A DNA stretch of 64,000 nucleotides from Stutzerimonas stutzeri (GTDB taxonomy: Bacteria; Pseudomonadota; Gammaproteobacteria; Pseudomonadales; Pseudomonadaceae). The notes beneath the pieces were generated by a model that had not been told where the DNA came from, made no database searches, and worked only from the letters and a program-made list of their open reading frames with translations. The stretch lies in NCBI RefSeq assembly GCF_018138085.1, contig NZ_CP073105.1, positions 2,666,001 to 2,730,000 of the forward strand, read 5' to 3'. Positions 52,820 to 63,291 of this stretch are shown here, piece after piece (within the stretch, counting starts at the first letter, position 1; every line of letters starts with the position of its first letter). The translations under genes were made by a program, and so were the position numbers.

Positions 52820-52842
52820 TTATCCACAGCTTTTGTGGATAA
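52820..52842. promoter_or_regulatory. Inverted pair of perfect DnaA boxes
   Basis: TTATCCACA at 52820-52828 and TGTGGATAA at 52834-52842, separated by GCTTT. Both match the DnaA box exactly. The same structure, with one mismatch, occurs at 17370-17392. Confidence 0.5.
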
Positions 52843-52942
52843 CGGACGGGCCACCGCGACGGCATTTATGCTCAAAGCCGGAATCACCAATGCCGGCGGC
52901 TTAGCAGGGAAGCCCACAAACTCGTATGGAGAAAAAGACATA

Positions 52943-52966
52943 AGGCGGAGCGATCACGCTCCGCCT
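52943..52966 (-). terminator. Hairpin terminator after the MFS gene
   Basis: AGGCGGAGCG pairs with CGCTCCGCCT around ATCA. On the minus strand it is followed by TATGTCTTTTTCTCC. Confidence 0.75.
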
Positions 52967-52998
52967 CGATAGCTAGGCGTCAACCCTCATGACGGCGA

Positions 52999-54207
52999 TC
53001 ATGACCTCGCAGGCATCATTCGAACCCCCAGCGCACCGATAGACGCCACGGTTGCCAGCACGACTACTCCACTCCAGCCCCATTGGCCAAGCGCCAAGCT
53101 TCCTAACCCTGCCCCAGTCGCCATGCCGATAAACACACCGGTAAACAGAAGCGCGTTCAGGCGGCTGCGGGCCGGTGGGTCGATGCCATAGACAATCGCC
53201 TGGTGCGCAACCAGTGTTGCCTGGATGCCGAAGTCGAACCCGATCGCGGCAACCGCAATCAGCCCCAACTGCACTTCGAGCGGCACCAGGCCAACCAGGC
53301 CCAGCGCGGCAAAGGATGCGGCGGCCAATGACGCGCCCAGGCAGGTGACCCGCTCCGGACCGCTGCGATCAGCCAGTCGACCAGCCATAGGCGCCGCCAG
53401 TGCTCCCGCGGCCCCTGCGAGCCCAAACGCACCGGCCGCCGCACTGCCCAGTCCGAATTGGGTGTGCAGCATTACGGCAAGCGTCGACCAAAAGGCACTG
53501 AACGCGACAGATAGAAGCCCCTGCGAAACTGCAGCGCGACGCAACGCCGGATACTGCGCCCAGAGCTTCACCATCGACCCGATCAACTCGCGATACCCCA
53601 AGGATGTCGTGGGTGAAAACCGTGGCAGTCCGCGCCAGACGCTAGCGCCGACCAGCGCAACCGATATGGCGGCCGTGCCATAGACGACGCGCCAACCGAA
53701 CTGCTCGGCGATCAGCCCGCTCAAGACCCGGGACAAAAGAATGCCAAGCAGAAGGCCGGTCATGACTGTCCCCACAGCCGTCCCACGTTGCGTCTCCGGC
53801 GCCAGTGTCGCAGCAGCCGGTACGATGTCCTGAGCCATCGTGGCCGCGACACCGATCGCAAGGCTGGCGGCGAGCAAGGTGCCAATGCCGGGAGCGATAC
53901 TGCTGAGCAACAGAGCGAGCGTGAGCACGAGCGCCTTCGCCAAGATGATCCGCCGGCGATCGTAGCGGTCCCCAAGCGGGGCCAGTAGCAGAATTCCCAA
54001 GGCGTAGCCGAGCTGGGTCAGCATGGGGATCATGCCAACCGTTCGTTCATCGGCATGAACATCTTGCGCCAGCACACCCAGAATCGGCTGGCCGTAATAC
54101 AGGGTCGCAACGCTGAGCCCAGCAGCCGTGGCCAACAACAGCACGAGGCCGCTCGAAAGTGCGACCTCGCCCCTTTCGAATGCCGATGTTTTTTGTGCGC
54201 AGGTCAT
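52999..54207 (-). CDS. Major facilitator superfamily exporter (AraJ/YdhP-like)
   Basis: 402 residues with twelve predicted membrane helices. The A motif is seen as LAPLGDRYDRRRIILAKAL between helices 2 and 3. It belongs to the drug/sugar-efflux branch (DHA-type). The substrate is unknown. It is divergent from a LysR regulator gene with 96 bases between, so LysR control is likely. The ATG at 54207 has a weak site upstream. Confidence 0.88.
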   Translation of the reverse strand: MTCAQKTSAFERGEVALSSGLVLLLATAAGLSVATLYYGQPILGVLAQDVHADERTVGMIPMLTQLGYALGILLLAPLGDRYDRRRIILAKALVLTLALLLSSIAPGIGTLLAASLAIGVAATMAQDIVPAAATLAPETQRGTAVGTVMTGLLLGILLSRVLSGLIAEQFGWRVVYGTAAISVALVGASVWRGLPRFSPTTSLGYRELIGSMVKLWAQYPALRRAAVSQGLLSVAFSAFWSTLAVMLHTQFGLGSAAAGAFGLAGAAGALAAPMAGRLADRSGPERVTCLGASLAAASFAALGLVGLVPLEVQLGLIAVAAIGFDFGIQATLVAHQAIVYGIDPPARSRLNALLFTGVFIGMATGAGLGSLALGQWGWSGVVVLATVASIGALGVRMMPARS

Positions 54208-54303
54208 AGCAATGGCTCCAGTCGGTTACGGTGGAGTCATTCTGTCCTTGCATAGCAGCGGCTTGTAGTGGGCTTAAACGTAGATTCGTAATACGCTTAA
54301 CGC

Positions 54304-55260
54304 ATGAACGAACTCATAGCCCCCGGGCTCGATCGCATCGAATTACTGCGAACCTTCGTGCGCATCATCGATGCCGGCAGCCTTTCGGCCGCCGCCGTAC
54401 AGCTGAATACGAGCCAACCGACGGTCAGTCGCCGGCTGAAGGCACTGGAGCGCTCGCTAGGGCTGCAGTTACTCAACCGCTCGACGCATCGAATGCAGCT
54501 CACCGGTGACGGCGAGCGCTGCTACGCCTACGCCAGGGACGTATTGCACAGCTGGGCGGAAATGGAAGCCGAACTACTGGGCGCTCGTGATGACCCGCGC
54601 GGCAAGCTATGCGTCCAGGTGCCGCATGCCTTTGGCCAGCACCAGCTGATTTCGCCACTTGGCGAATACCTGCGGCAATATCCGAATGTGAGTGTCGAGT
54701 GGGTGCTGCATGACCGCAGGCCCGATTTCACCGCCGAGGGCATCGACTGTGCGATCCAGGTCGGTGTCGTCGAGGATCCTTCGGTAGTCGCCATCCGCCT
54801 CGGCGAGATACCCAGGATTGTCGTCGCGGCGCCAGAGCTGCTAGGCAGTGGAGCTGCGCCCGCATCGACCGAGGACCTGCAGCGCCTGCCCTGGCTGGCG
54901 CTACGGACCTACTACACCGACGAAGTCGTGCTGACCTGCCTGGCCGATCGGCGCAATCATCGCTTCTCGATTCGGCCACGTATGAGTACCGATAGCCTAT
55001 ATGCCCTGCGTAGCGCAGCATTGGCCGGACTTGGGGCTTGCGTCAGCTCGGCCTGGGTGATTGCACGGGACATCGCCGAAGGTCGCTTGATCCAGCTGAT
55101 GCCGCAATGGCAGGCAGCACCGCTCCCCGTCTACCTGATCTATCCGCACGCACGCAGCTATCCGGCCAAGCTACGCCTGTTTTCCGAGCTGATCCGCAAG
55201 CGCATGCCGAACCTTGTCGGCCTGACCAACGGAGAGTCTGGGGGCGAGGACCGCAGATGA
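54304..55260 (+). CDS. LysR-family transcriptional regulator
   Basis: 318 residues. N-terminal winged helix-turn-helix: FVRIIDAGSLSAAAVQLNTSQPTVSRRLKALERSLGLQLLNRSTH. The C-terminal effector domain is of the periplasmic-binding type with stretches RGKLCVQVPHAFGQ and PARRVYLIYPH-like end. It is of the CrgA/DhcR-like subgroup. Divergent from the MFS exporter gene, its likely target. Confidence 0.9.
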   Translation: MNELIAPGLDRIELLRTFVRIIDAGSLSAAAVQLNTSQPTVSRRLKALERSLGLQLLNRSTHRMQLTGDGERCYAYARDVLHSWAEMEAELLGARDDPRGKLCVQVPHAFGQHQLISPLGEYLRQYPNVSVEWVLHDRRPDFTAEGIDCAIQVGVVEDPSVVAIRLGEIPRIVVAAPELLGSGAAPASTEDLQRLPWLALRTYYTDEVVLTCLADRRNHRFSIRPRMSTDSLYALRSAALAGLGACVSSAWVIARDIAEGRLIQLMPQWQAAPLPVYLIYPHARSYPAKLRLFSELIRKRMPNLVGLTNGESGGEDRR

Positions 55261-55718
55261 AGCCATACAAGAGCCCAACCAGGCTCACCCAGCCGACGAC
55301 TCAAGAAACGCACGAGGCCATTTGGCTCTCGCGCACGGAAGGCCACGGCACCCTGACGGCAGTGTGCAATAGCCGGCGCTGGCAGATCGCATCAGCGCTG
55401 TATCGCCAGACTGAACGAGGCCGGCCATCTTCACTCGGCAAACCGGCGATCAAGACCATCGGTAGCGTCCATCGATTAAGTCACTAGGGATTCGCCACCA
55501 TCCTCCGTACAATGCGCGCCTCACATACGCAACCACATGCCTGATAGAGGCATACCTCGCGTTTATCGCCAAACAGCTCGGCTGTCGTAACGACTTCTCC
55601 CGTCCCGGTATGCACGCCATCCTGACGGCGGAGGCGATCGAGGTGAGAACGCTACGTATGGGCCCCTGACGGGACCAAACGCACAATCCCCACTCTGAAA
55701 CCCGCGAGAATACTGGCT
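55261..55718. other. Gene-free region between the LysR and ABC-F genes
   Basis: About 458 bases. One open frame overlapping the LysR stop (55257-55487) has no ribosome site or recognisable domain. I see no clear promoter or terminator. Confidence 0.4.
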
Positions 55719-57305
55719 TTGATTTCCACCGCTAACATCACCATGCAGTTCGGCGCCAAGCCGCTGTTCGAAAACGTTTCCGTCAAATTCGGCAACGGCA
55801 ATCGCTACGGCCTGATCGGTGCCAACGGCTGTGGCAAGTCGACCTTCATGAAAATTCTCGGCGGTGATCTGGAACCGTCGGCCGGTCAGGTCATGCTCGA
55901 GCCCAACGTGCGCCTGGGCAAGCTGCGTCAGGATCAGTTCGCCTACGAAGACTTCAACGTCATCGACACGGTGATCATGGGCCACGAAGAGCTGTGGAAG
56001 GTCAAGGCCGAGCGTGAGCGCATCTACTCATTGCCGGAAATGAGCGAAGAAGACGGCATGGCCGTGGCGGAGCTGGAAACCGAATTCGCCGAGATGGACG
56101 GCTACACCGCGGAATCCCGTGCCGGTGAGCTGCTGCTCGGTTTGGGCATTCCGCTGGACCAGCATTTCGGACCGATGAGCGAAGTGGCACCGGGCTGGAA
56201 GCTGCGCGTGCTATTGGCACAGGCACTGTTTTCCGATCCGGAAGTGCTCTTGCTCGACGAGCCGACCAACCACCTGGATATCAACACCATCCGCTGGCTG
56301 GAAAATATCCTCACGGCGCGCAACAGCACCATGATCATCATCTCCCACGACCGGCACTTCCTGAACAGCGTCTGCACGCATATGGCAGACCTGGATTATG
56401 GCGAGCTACGCCTGTTCCCCGGCAACTACGACGAATACATGACCGCGGCGACGCAGTCCCGCGAGCAGCTGCTGGCCGACAACGCCAAGAAGAAGGCGCA
56501 GATCGCCGAGCTGCAGACCTTCGTCAGCCGCTTTTCGGCCAACGCCTCGAAGGCCAAGCAGGCGACCTCCCGCGCCAAGCAGATCGACAAGATTCAGCTG
56601 GCCGAGGTCAAGCCATCCAGCCGCGTCAGCCCGTTCATCCGCTTCGAGCAGACCAAGAAGCTGCACCGTCAGGCGGTAACAGTGGAGAACGTCGCCAAAG
56701 GCTTCGACGGCAAGACCCTGTTCAAGAACTTCAGCTTTACCGTAGAGGCCGGCGAGCGCGTCGCCATCATCGGGCCCAACGGCATCGGTAAAACCACCCT
56801 GCTGCGCACCCTGGTCGGCGAGATGCAGCCCGACGCCGGCTCGGTGAAATGGACCGAGAGTGCCGAGCTCGGCTACTACGCTCAGGACCATGCCGACGAC
56901 TTCGAAGACGACGTCACCCTGTTCGACTGGATGAGCCAGTGGACCCAGGGAGGCGAGCAGATCGTACGCGGCACGCTCGGCCGCATGCTGTTTTCCAACG
57001 ACGAGATCCTGAAGTCGGTCCGCGTGATTTCCGGTGGCGAGCAAGGCCGCATGCTGTTCGGCAAGCTGATCCTGAAAAAGCCCAACGTGCTGGTGATGGA
57101 TGAACCGACCAACCACCTGGACATGGAGTCGATCGAAGCGCTGAATCTGGCGCTGGAGAACTATCCGGGCACGCTGATCTTCGTCAGCCATGACCGCGAG
57201 TTCGTCGGCTCGCTGGCGACCCGCATCATCGAGCTGTCCGACTCGGGTGTCACCGACTTCAGCGGCACCTATGACGACTACCTGCGCAGCCTGGGCGTGA
57301 TCTGA
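55719..57305 (+). CDS. ABC-F family ATPase (YbiT-like translation factor)
   Basis: 528 residues with two nucleotide-binding domains and no membrane segment. Walker A sites are GANGCGKST and GPNGIGKTT; Walker B DEPTNHLD occurs twice. The linker between them is the charged helix typical of ABC-F proteins. The first domain's signature is altered, as usual in YbiT. These proteins act on the ribosome. The start is a TTG at 55719, giving the family N-terminus. A terminator follows. Confidence 0.92.
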   Translation: MISTANITMQFGAKPLFENVSVKFGNGNRYGLIGANGCGKSTFMKILGGDLEPSAGQVMLEPNVRLGKLRQDQFAYEDFNVIDTVIMGHEELWKVKAERERIYSLPEMSEEDGMAVAELETEFAEMDGYTAESRAGELLLGLGIPLDQHFGPMSEVAPGWKLRVLLAQALFSDPEVLLLDEPTNHLDINTIRWLENILTARNSTMIIISHDRHFLNSVCTHMADLDYGELRLFPGNYDEYMTAATQSREQLLADNAKKKAQIAELQTFVSRFSANASKAKQATSRAKQIDKIQLAEVKPSSRVSPFIRFEQTKKLHRQAVTVENVAKGFDGKTLFKNFSFTVEAGERVAIIGPNGIGKTTLLRTLVGEMQPDAGSVKWTESAELGYYAQDHADDFEDDVTLFDWMSQWTQGGEQIVRGTLGRMLFSNDEILKSVRVISGGEQGRMLFGKLILKKPNVLVMDEPTNHLDMESIEALNLALENYPGTLIFVSHDREFVGSLATRIIELSDSGVTDFSGTYDDYLRSLGVI

Positions 57306-57319
57306 CCCTGTCGGCAAAA

Positions 57320-57347
57320 AAAACGCCCCGCTCGATCGGGGCGTTTT
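57320..57347 (+). terminator. Rho-independent terminator after the ABC-F gene
   Basis: AAAACGCCCCG pairs with CGGGGCGTTTT around CTCGAT. Confidence 0.9.
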
Positions 57348-57377
57348 GGTATCTGGCGTTAGCGGTTTTCGTTTGGC

Positions 57378-58085
57378 TCAAAGTTGCAGCAGCAACTGCC
57401 GCAGGCGCTGGAAGTACAGATAATCCAGCCAGACCACCTGATGCAGCATGACGATCAGCCAGAACACAAGCTGAAACGACAGCTTGCGCGTCTTGTGCCG
57501 CAATAGCTGCTGGGCGATCAAGGCGCCGGGCCAGCCGCCGAGCAGCTCGAGCAGATGCAGGCGTGCCTCCGGCGTGCGCCAGCCATTGCGTAGCGCGCGG
57601 CGCTTGTCATGCAGGTACGCAGCGAAGGCCAGCACGCTGGCCAGCAGGTAAGCGAGCAGCAGCCAGTGGCTCCCCTGCTCGGCCAGGCGCGCCAAGCCCG
57701 CCGCCGGCAGCAGGCAGAGCAGGAAGAACCCCAGGGCCTTCGCCGACAGCCGTCGCGTCGGCCTGTTCGGCCGGGACCGCTTGCGCGCGTGAACCTTGGC
57801 AACTGGCGCGGGTTTGGCCGCAGCCGTTTGTGTTCCAGCTTTGGGCTTGCGTCGTATCGCGGGCTCGTCGAGCGACAAACCTTCAGCCAGACGGATGTGT
57901 GTAGCACGCAAGCGCCCTTTCTCGTCTGGCTCGCTGAGATACATCACCTGATCGCCCGCTACCGGTCGGCGCGCTCCGCGCATCGCCGAGATATGCGCGA
58001 AGACGTCACCGCCGCCGCGCTCCGGCCGGATGAAGCCGAAGCCCTTCTAATCATCCCAGCTGTTCAGCTGCCCGCTTAGTTCCAT
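57378..58085 (-). pseudogene. Cold-shock/DUF1294 protein gene interrupted by an amber codon
   Basis: Reading from ATG 58085 gives MELSGQLNSWDD, then TAG (58047-58049), then KGFGFIRPERGGGDVFAHIS, the typical RNP1-containing start of a cold-shock domain. Related proteins have a glutamate codon at the TAG position, so a single G-to-T change suffices. The rest of the frame is open to 57378 and encodes a linker and a DUF1294 membrane domain with four helices (about 200 residues from Met at 57983). It could be a pseudogene, a sequencing error, or a gene now translated from 57983 without the cold-shock domain. The function of DUF1294 is unknown. Confidence 0.75.
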
Positions 58086-58146
58086 GTGACTGGTCCGGGG
58101 AAATCCGGCGATTCTAATGGCTAATTTCGCTGCGACGAAGCCTGGC

Positions 58147-59121
58147 TCAATGGCACGGCCTGTAGCGTCTCTCAAGAAAATGCAGCAGATGTCCGCTGAC
58201 CTGCTCCGAATGCTCTCCCTGCAGCCAATGGCCGCAGTCAGCGATCAGATGTTGCTCGAGGTCTGGTACCCATGCGGGCATCTTCTGCAGGGTATGCGCT
58301 TCGAGCGTGCCGACTGGATCCTTGTCACCCAGCAGGAAAAGTGCCGGTTGCTCGACCTTGCGCTCGGCCAGCGGTTCGGTGCGCGCCCAGTTGCGTTCGA
58401 AGTTACGGTACCAGTTCAGCGCACCGCGAAAGCCGCGTCCTTCGAATGTCTCGACATAGACTGCAAACGCTTGCGGGCCGCACCAGGACGGCGGCGCGCC
58501 GGGATCCTGCATGCCCTCGTAAAGCGTGCTGCCGGCCGGCTTGTCCTGAAGAAAGAAGTCCTTGGGTACAGCGGCCGAGCTGTTGTGCATCATCATCCGC
58601 AAGGTTCGCGCGATATCCTGATCCAGCTCCGCCTCGGCGACGCCAGGTTGCTGGAAATAGAGGATGTAATTGAAGCGATCGGCGAACTGGCTGCGAATGA
58701 TCTCGCTGGCAGGTCGCTTGGGCCGCCCGCCGTAGGGAACGGCCATGGCAACCACCGCTTTGACGCGATCTGGTTCGAGCAGCGCCAGGTGCCAGGCAAC
58801 GGGAGCGCCCCAGTCGTGCCCCACCACGGCAACCGAGCGCTGGCCCAGACTGTCCATCGCGCCCTGGATATCACCGCAGAGGGTTATCAGGTCGTAGCTG
58901 GCCACATCCTCCGGAGCGCTACTCCGGCCGTAACCACGCATCTCCGGGATCATCACCCGATACCCGGCTTGCGCCAACGCCTGGATCTGATGGCGCCAGG
59001 AATACCAGCACTCTGGGAAGCCATGCAGCAACCAGACAACCGGCCCGTATGCAGGACCGGCGCAGTAGAGACTGAGGGTGATGCCGTTGACCGCTAACAG
59101 TTGATGCTCGACTGGGTGCAC
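58147..59121 (-). CDS. Alpha/beta-hydrolase, epoxide hydrolase-like
   Basis: 324 residues. The oxyanion motif is HGFPECWYSWR near residue 33. The nucleophile elbow is VVGHDWGAPVA, with aspartate as nucleophile, as in soluble epoxide hydrolases. The C-terminal histidine is in ADCGHWLQGEHSEQV, and the acid residue in LLGDKDPVG. A cap-domain insertion follows the core. The start is GTG at 59121, with GGAGG upstream. The substrate is unknown; haloalkane dehalogenases share this fold but lack HGFPE. Confidence 0.9.
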   Translation of the reverse strand: MHPVEHQLLAVNGITLSLYCAGPAYGPVVWLLHGFPECWYSWRHQIQALAQAGYRVMIPEMRGYGRSSAPEDVASYDLITLCGDIQGAMDSLGQRSVAVVGHDWGAPVAWHLALLEPDRVKAVVAMAVPYGGRPKRPASEIIRSQFADRFNYILYFQQPGVAEAELDQDIARTLRMMMHNSSAAVPKDFFLQDKPAGSTLYEGMQDPGAPPSWCGPQAFAVYVETFEGRGFRGALNWYRNFERNWARTEPLAERKVEQPALFLLGDKDPVGTLEAHTLQKMPAWVPDLEQHLIADCGHWLQGEHSEQVSGHLLHFLERRYRPCH

Positions 59122-59152
59122 GTGGCCTCCTCGGCTGGCTGCGCTCGGCAGG

Positions 59153-59983
59153 TCAGCCCGCCGCCGTGCTCCAGTCGATCAGGCTGAACTGCCAGGTAGC
59201 CAGGATGATGATGCCGAAGATGATCCGGTACCAGGCAAATGCCGCATAGCTATGGTTGCCTATAAATTTCAGCAAGGCTCGCACGGCCAACATGGCGAAG
59301 ATGAACGAGGTAACGAAACCGATCGCGAACACCGGGAGATCAGCTGGCTGGAAAAGATCCCGATACTTGTAGCCCGAATACACAGCCGCTCCGACCATGG
59401 TCGGCATGGCCAGGAAGAAGGAAAACTCCGTCGCGGCCTTGCGCGATAGGCCGAACAACAAGCCGCCGATGATGGTCGCCCCCGAGCGCGAGGTGCCCGG
59501 AATCAATGCCAGGCATTGCGCGCAGCCGACCTTCAGAGCCTGGCTCCAGTGCATGTCGTCGACCGTCTCGGCTTGGACCCGGTGCTGGCGCTTCTCCGCC
59601 CAGAGCATAACCACGCCACCAATCACCAGCGCCGTTGCCACCGTGATGGGATTGAACAGGTACTCATGGATGAGATCGGCAAAAGCGACCCCCAGGATCA
59701 CGGCCGGAAAGAATGCGACGAGCAGATTGCCGGTGAACTTCTGCGCTGGTTTCTTTGTTGGCAGCCCCACCACGACATCGATGATTTTGCTCCGGTATTC
59801 CCACACCACCGCGAGTATCGCGCCGAGCTGAATGATGATGTTGAAGGCCTGTGCCCGGTCCCCGCCGAACCCGATCAGGTCTGCCACGATGATCTGGTGT
59901 CCGGTGCTGGAAATCGGCAAAAACTCGGTGATGCCCTCTACCACGCCGAGAAGCAACGCCTGAAAGGCAATCCAAAGATCCAT
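59153..59983 (-). CDS. uppP: Undecaprenyl-diphosphatase
   Basis: 276 residues, eight membrane helices. It recycles the undecaprenyl carrier for peptidoglycan and O-antigen and gives bacitracin resistance. Conserved motifs are [14 protein letters not shown] near residue 17 and [15 protein letters not shown] near 170, which hold the active-site residues. The start at 59983 follows GGGGACA; the longer frame to 60025 is rejected. Divergent from the chemoreceptor gene. Confidence 0.95.
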   Translation of the reverse strand: MDLWIAFQALLLGVVEGITEFLPISSTGHQIIVADLIGFGGDRAQAFNIIIQLGAILAVVWEYRSKIIDVVVGLPTKKPAQKFTGNLLVAFFPAVILGVAFADLIHEYLFNPITVATALVIGGVVMLWAEKRQHRVQAETVDDMHWSQALKVGCAQCLALIPGTSRSGATIIGGLLFGLSRKAATEFSFFLAMPTMVGAAVYSGYKYRDLFQPADLPVFAIGFVTSFIFAMLAVRALLKFIGNHSYAAFAWYRIIFGIIILATWQFSLIDWSTAAG

Positions 59984-60258
59984 CTTGTCCCCAATGGCGG
60001 TGGCTTCACCGCAGCTGATGTACAACGAAGGTATATGTCAGATAGCCATCTGAGCGCTGTTCTGACTCGATTGTGCCAAGTAAATTCACTGAGCCGATGC
60101 GCTCGCGCCTCATCTTTTCCAGACTCGTGCCGACACGCTAACCAATGGGCATGACAAACGATCCCGCCACAGCCTCCTCCCGGCAGACCGTATCGCCGCG
60201 CTCCAACCGACATTCGAATAATAAAGAAGAATCCGCCTTAACAGGAGCTTACAAGCCA

Positions 60259-61893
60259 ATGACTCTGCTAAGAAACCTCCCGATCAGCAAGCGCCTCTGG
60301 CTCATACCGCTAGTGGCTGTCGCGATGCTGTTCATCCTTGGCTTGTTGATGATCCAGCAGGTACGGACCGACCTGTACAAGAGCAAGCAGGTCATGACGC
60401 GCAACATCGTCGAGACGGCCAACGGCATTCTCGATTATTACCAGCAGCGCGAAGCAAGCGGCGCCCTGACCACCGCCGAGGCACAAAAGGCCGCGATGGA
60501 TCAGATCCGTCTGCTGCGCTACGGACAGAACGACTACTTCTGGATCAACGACATGACCCCGGTCATGCTCATGCACCCGATGAAGCCCGAGCTCGAGGGC
60601 AAGAATCTCTCGGCCGTGAAGGACCCCAACGGGAAGGAACTGTTCAACGAGATGGTCAAGGTCGCTCGGGCACAAGGGGCCGGCCTCGTCGATTACCAGT
60701 GGGCGAAGCCCGGTGCAGAGGATCCGGTCCCTAAGATCTCCTATATCGAACTGTTCAAGCCGTGGGGCTGGATCATCGGCTCCGGCATCTACGTCGACGA
60801 TGTGGAAGCGGAGTTCCAGCGCTACGTGGTGCGCTTCTCGATCATCGGGCTGGCCATCGCCACGCTGATGGCATTGCTGGTCGCGATCTTGATCCGCAGC
60901 ATTACCCAACCACTGCAACACTCGATGCAGGCAATGGCCAATATTGCCAGTGGCGAAGCCGATCTGACGCACAGCCTCGACGTATCCGGTAACGATGAAC
61001 TGACGACCCTGAGCCGCGACTTCAACACCTTCACCCACAAGTTGCGCACGGTCATCGCCCAGCTGTTCGACACGTCCAGCTCCCTGGCCCAGTCGTCCAA
61101 CGCGCTCGGCGGTCTGGCTGGCGAGGCGCATCAGCACAGCCAGCAGCAATCGCAACAGATGGAGCAGGTGGCAACTGCAGTGAACGAAGTGACCTATGCC
61201 GTTCAAGAGGTAGCCAAAAACGCCGAACAGGCGTCGAATGAGGTCATGGACGCCGAGAAGCAGGCGGGACAAGGGCAACGTAATATTGAGGCCAGCCTGC
61301 AACAGATCGACCGGCTGTCGGCCACCATCAATGAGGCCGTTGGAGTCATCCAGTCGCTCGCCGGCGAAACCACGCAAATCGGCTCGGTGCTGGAAGTCAT
61401 CGGGTCGATAGCCGATCAGACCAACCTCCTCGCGCTGAACGCAGCGATCGAGGCAGCGCGAGCCGGCGAACAAGGCCGCGGCTTCGCCGTCGTCGCCGAC
61501 GAGGTGCGCCTGCTGGCGCAGCGGACCCAGACGTCGACCGCGGAAATCCATACGATGATCGACCGTCTGCAGAAGAACTCGGGCGACGCCGTAAGCGTCA
61601 TCACTCGCAGCAGCCAGGCCTCCCAGGCTACGGTGGAACAGGCAAGCCAGGCCGGTGAAAGCCTGGGCCAGATCGCCCAGGCACTGCGTAACCTGTCCGG
61701 GCTCAACGCCTCGATAGCCAGCGCCACGCTGCAACAGACTCACGTCGTCGAAGACATCAATCAGAACGTCACGCAAGCGGCAGGCCTGGCCCACCAGAGC
61801 ACCATGGCGGCAGAGCAATCGAGTGCCGCCGGGCGCCAACTCGGTGACCTGGCCGAGCAGTTGAACCGGCTGCTCAAACAATTCAAGGTCTGA
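60259..61893 (+). CDS. Methyl-accepting chemotaxis protein with sCache_2 sensor
   Basis: 544 residues. Helix 1 is at about 12-30. The periplasmic part of about 160 residues has the sCache_2 marks [21 protein letters not shown] and [12 protein letters not shown]. Helix 2 and HAMP follow ([17 protein letters not shown]). The signalling tip [20 protein letters not shown] is intact. Pseudomonad receptors with such sensors (McpP, CtpM) detect short carboxylic acids, so acetate, pyruvate or malate are likely ligands by family. AGGAG lies eleven bases before the ATG at 60259. Confidence 0.9.
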   Translation: MTLLRNLPISKRLWLIPLVAVAMLFILGLLMIQQVRTDLYKSKQVMTRNIVETANGILDYYQQREASGALTTAEAQKAAMDQIRLLRYGQNDYFWINDMTPVMLMHPMKPELEGKNLSAVKDPNGKELFNEMVKVARAQGAGLVDYQWAKPGAEDPVPKISYIELFKPWGWIIGSGIYVDDVEAEFQRYVVRFSIIGLAIATLMALLVAILIRSITQPLQHSMQAMANIASGEADLTHSLDVSGNDELTTLSRDFNTFTHKLRTVIAQLFDTSSSLAQSSNALGGLAGEAHQHSQQQSQQMEQVATAVNEVTYAVQEVAKNAEQASNEVMDAEKQAGQGQRNIEASLQQIDRLSATINEAVGVIQSLAGETTQIGSVLEVIGSIADQTNLLALNAAIEAARAGEQGRGFAVVADEVRLLAQRTQTSTAEIHTMIDRLQKNSGDAVSVITRSSQASQATVEQASQAGESLGQIAQALRNLSGLNASIASATLQQTHVVEDINQNVTQAAGLAHQSTMAAEQSSAAGRQLGDLAEQLNRLLKQFKV

Positions 61894-62261
61894 AACCGGC
61901 GGTCGTTTGTATACATAGAGGCCAGGCTCGGAACGGAGCCTGGCCGCCCCGCTGGGATATACAGTTGCGGCTTTTCGCCACATCCTTAGCTAGCCGGGAA
62001 GGCAGCCCGGCGTTGCCCGGCGAAGTCTGTCCCGCCACAGAAACGCCCTATTACGCGGCTTGTGGCCGTTTCCTAAGGCCTCTCGAGCCATCCAAGCGCC
62101 GTCATACTTTCGGCTAATTGCAAAAAAGTCGACCAATCGCGAAACAACGGTGTGACTTATCAGTCCTCTGTGTACATCAATGGATATGTAAGGCCAACGC
62201 CGGCAGCCTGGCGGCAGGCTCAAATCCGATTTTTGGTTTACCACACAGAGAGACATGCCCG
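61894..62261. other. Intergenic region after the chemoreceptor gene
   Basis: A hairpin at 61920-61945 (GGCCAGGCTC with GAGCCTGGCC) may end the chemoreceptor transcript. The rest holds no gene that I can support. Confidence 0.5.
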
Positions 62262-62531
62262 ATGAACAGCCCGCTTCGTTTCAACGACGCCCTTCTTATC
62301 ACTGACCGTGCGTTCAAGCCGTTCCAGTGCGTCGCTTGGACGCTGCTGGAAGGCAACGGCGATCTCAGCATTACAGTCGTTGACAGCAGCGAATCCCGCC
62401 CTGTCGGCCATTGCAAACTATCCAGCAGCGTTTACACCGACCCGGTCAAACTCGGTGAAACGCTGGAACAGGCACGCGCCGACCTGAGCCGCCAGGGTGC
62501 TCACCTCGCCCCTTGGCATATGCCCGAATAA
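62262..62531 (+). CDS. Small hypothetical protein
   Basis: 89 residues, soluble, no signal or known domain. Compact beta-rich composition (RFNDALLITDRAFKPFQCVAWTLLEGNG). The ATG at 62262 has AGAGAGA upstream. A strong terminator follows 15 bases after the stop, which supports a real gene. Function unknown. Confidence 0.65.
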   Translation: MNSPLRFNDALLITDRAFKPFQCVAWTLLEGNGDLSITVVDSSESRPVGHCKLSSSVYTDPVKLGETLEQARADLSRQGAHLAPWHMPE

Positions 62532-62545
62532 CAGTCGTCTCCAAC

Positions 62546-62578
62546 AAAAAGCCCGGCTGCGCAAGCGCCGGGCTTTTT
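62546..62578 (+). terminator. Rho-independent terminator
   Basis: AAAAAGCCCGGC pairs with GCCGGGCTTTTT (62567-62578). Confidence 0.9.
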
Positions 62579-62675
62579 GCTGCCCCACATCTTTGCACCT
62601 CCCGGTCGCACCGGCTGACTGATCCATTCGCTTGTTTCACGGTCTGAGCAATAAGTGAAACAAGAGGAGCAAGCC

Positions 62676-62957
62676 ATGAAAGGTGCACAGGCCTATGTCA
62701 ATGATCAATGGCACAGCAGCGGCTTGGCCGACCTGCCGGAGGGTCCGGAAGGCCATTGCGTCACACTGAAATTCATCGTTCCCCGCGACGCCCAAACCAC
62801 CGGGCTGATCGTGCATATCCGCGACGTAGCGCAACAGCGCCTGTGCGAGTTTTACGGCAGCCGCCAGGTAACGCCCAGGCCAGTGGAAGGCTCGGTCGTC
62901 GGCGACGGCAGCGGTGACGGCATCAACCTGACATTCGACGTAGCACCCGCTGAATGA
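62676..62957 (+). CDS. Small hypothetical protein
   Basis: 93 residues, beta-rich, without signal or membrane segment (GLIVHIRDVAQQRLCEFYGSRQ). AGAGGAGC lies before the ATG at 62676. Its stop overlaps the start of the next, frameshifted gene (ATGA at 62954), so the two formed an operon. Function unknown. Confidence 0.6.
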   Translation: MKGAQAYVNDQWHSSGLADLPEGPEGHCVTLKFIVPRDAQTTGLIVHIRDVAQQRLCEFYGSRQVTPRPVEGSVVGDGSGDGINLTFDVAPAE

Positions 62958-63267
62958 GCGACCCAGCCGGAGCGAAGAGCATGTGTGCGCAACGTATTGA
63001 AATCGATGAAGCCATGCGCATCAGTGAAATGGCCTTTCTGCCCTGCCACGCGACCACCAGCGCGGACAGCAATGACGCCAGCTTCTCGCTTCGGGTGTTC
63101 GATGACGCTGGTGAGGAGCGCCTGTCGATCCCCCATATCGCCCGCACGCAATACAGCGATCCCCCCACCTCGCCGGCCTGCTCGAAGGCGCACGGCTGCA
63201 GCTCAGCAAGGACGGAGTGGCGCTGAGCGCTTGGTCACTGCCCCTACAACCTGGCATCGACACCTGA
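62954..63267 (+). pseudogene. Frameshifted small hypothetical gene
   Basis: The frame from ATG 62954 codes well to a run of six C at 63161-63166, then turns into unlikely sequence. In the frame reached by adding one C, coding quality continues (HLAGLLEGARLQLSKDGVAL) to a TGA at 63265-63267. The intact protein would have about 104 residues. It overlaps the previous gene by four bases. A one-base loss in a C run, real or a read error, explains this. Function unknown. Confidence 0.6.
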
Positions 63268-63291
63268 CCGGACGCAACTGCTGGAGAACGA

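Larger units (their letters stand above)
52430..52998. other. Gene-free region downstream of the MFS gene
   Basis: Holds the DnaA-box-like pair at 52820-52842 and a hairpin terminator at 52943-52966. The rest has no convincing gene. Confidence 0.5.

Noticed and set aside
55257..55487. Small open frame overlapping the LysR stop (ATGA)
   Set aside because: No domain, no ribosome site, and codon use unlike real genes here.
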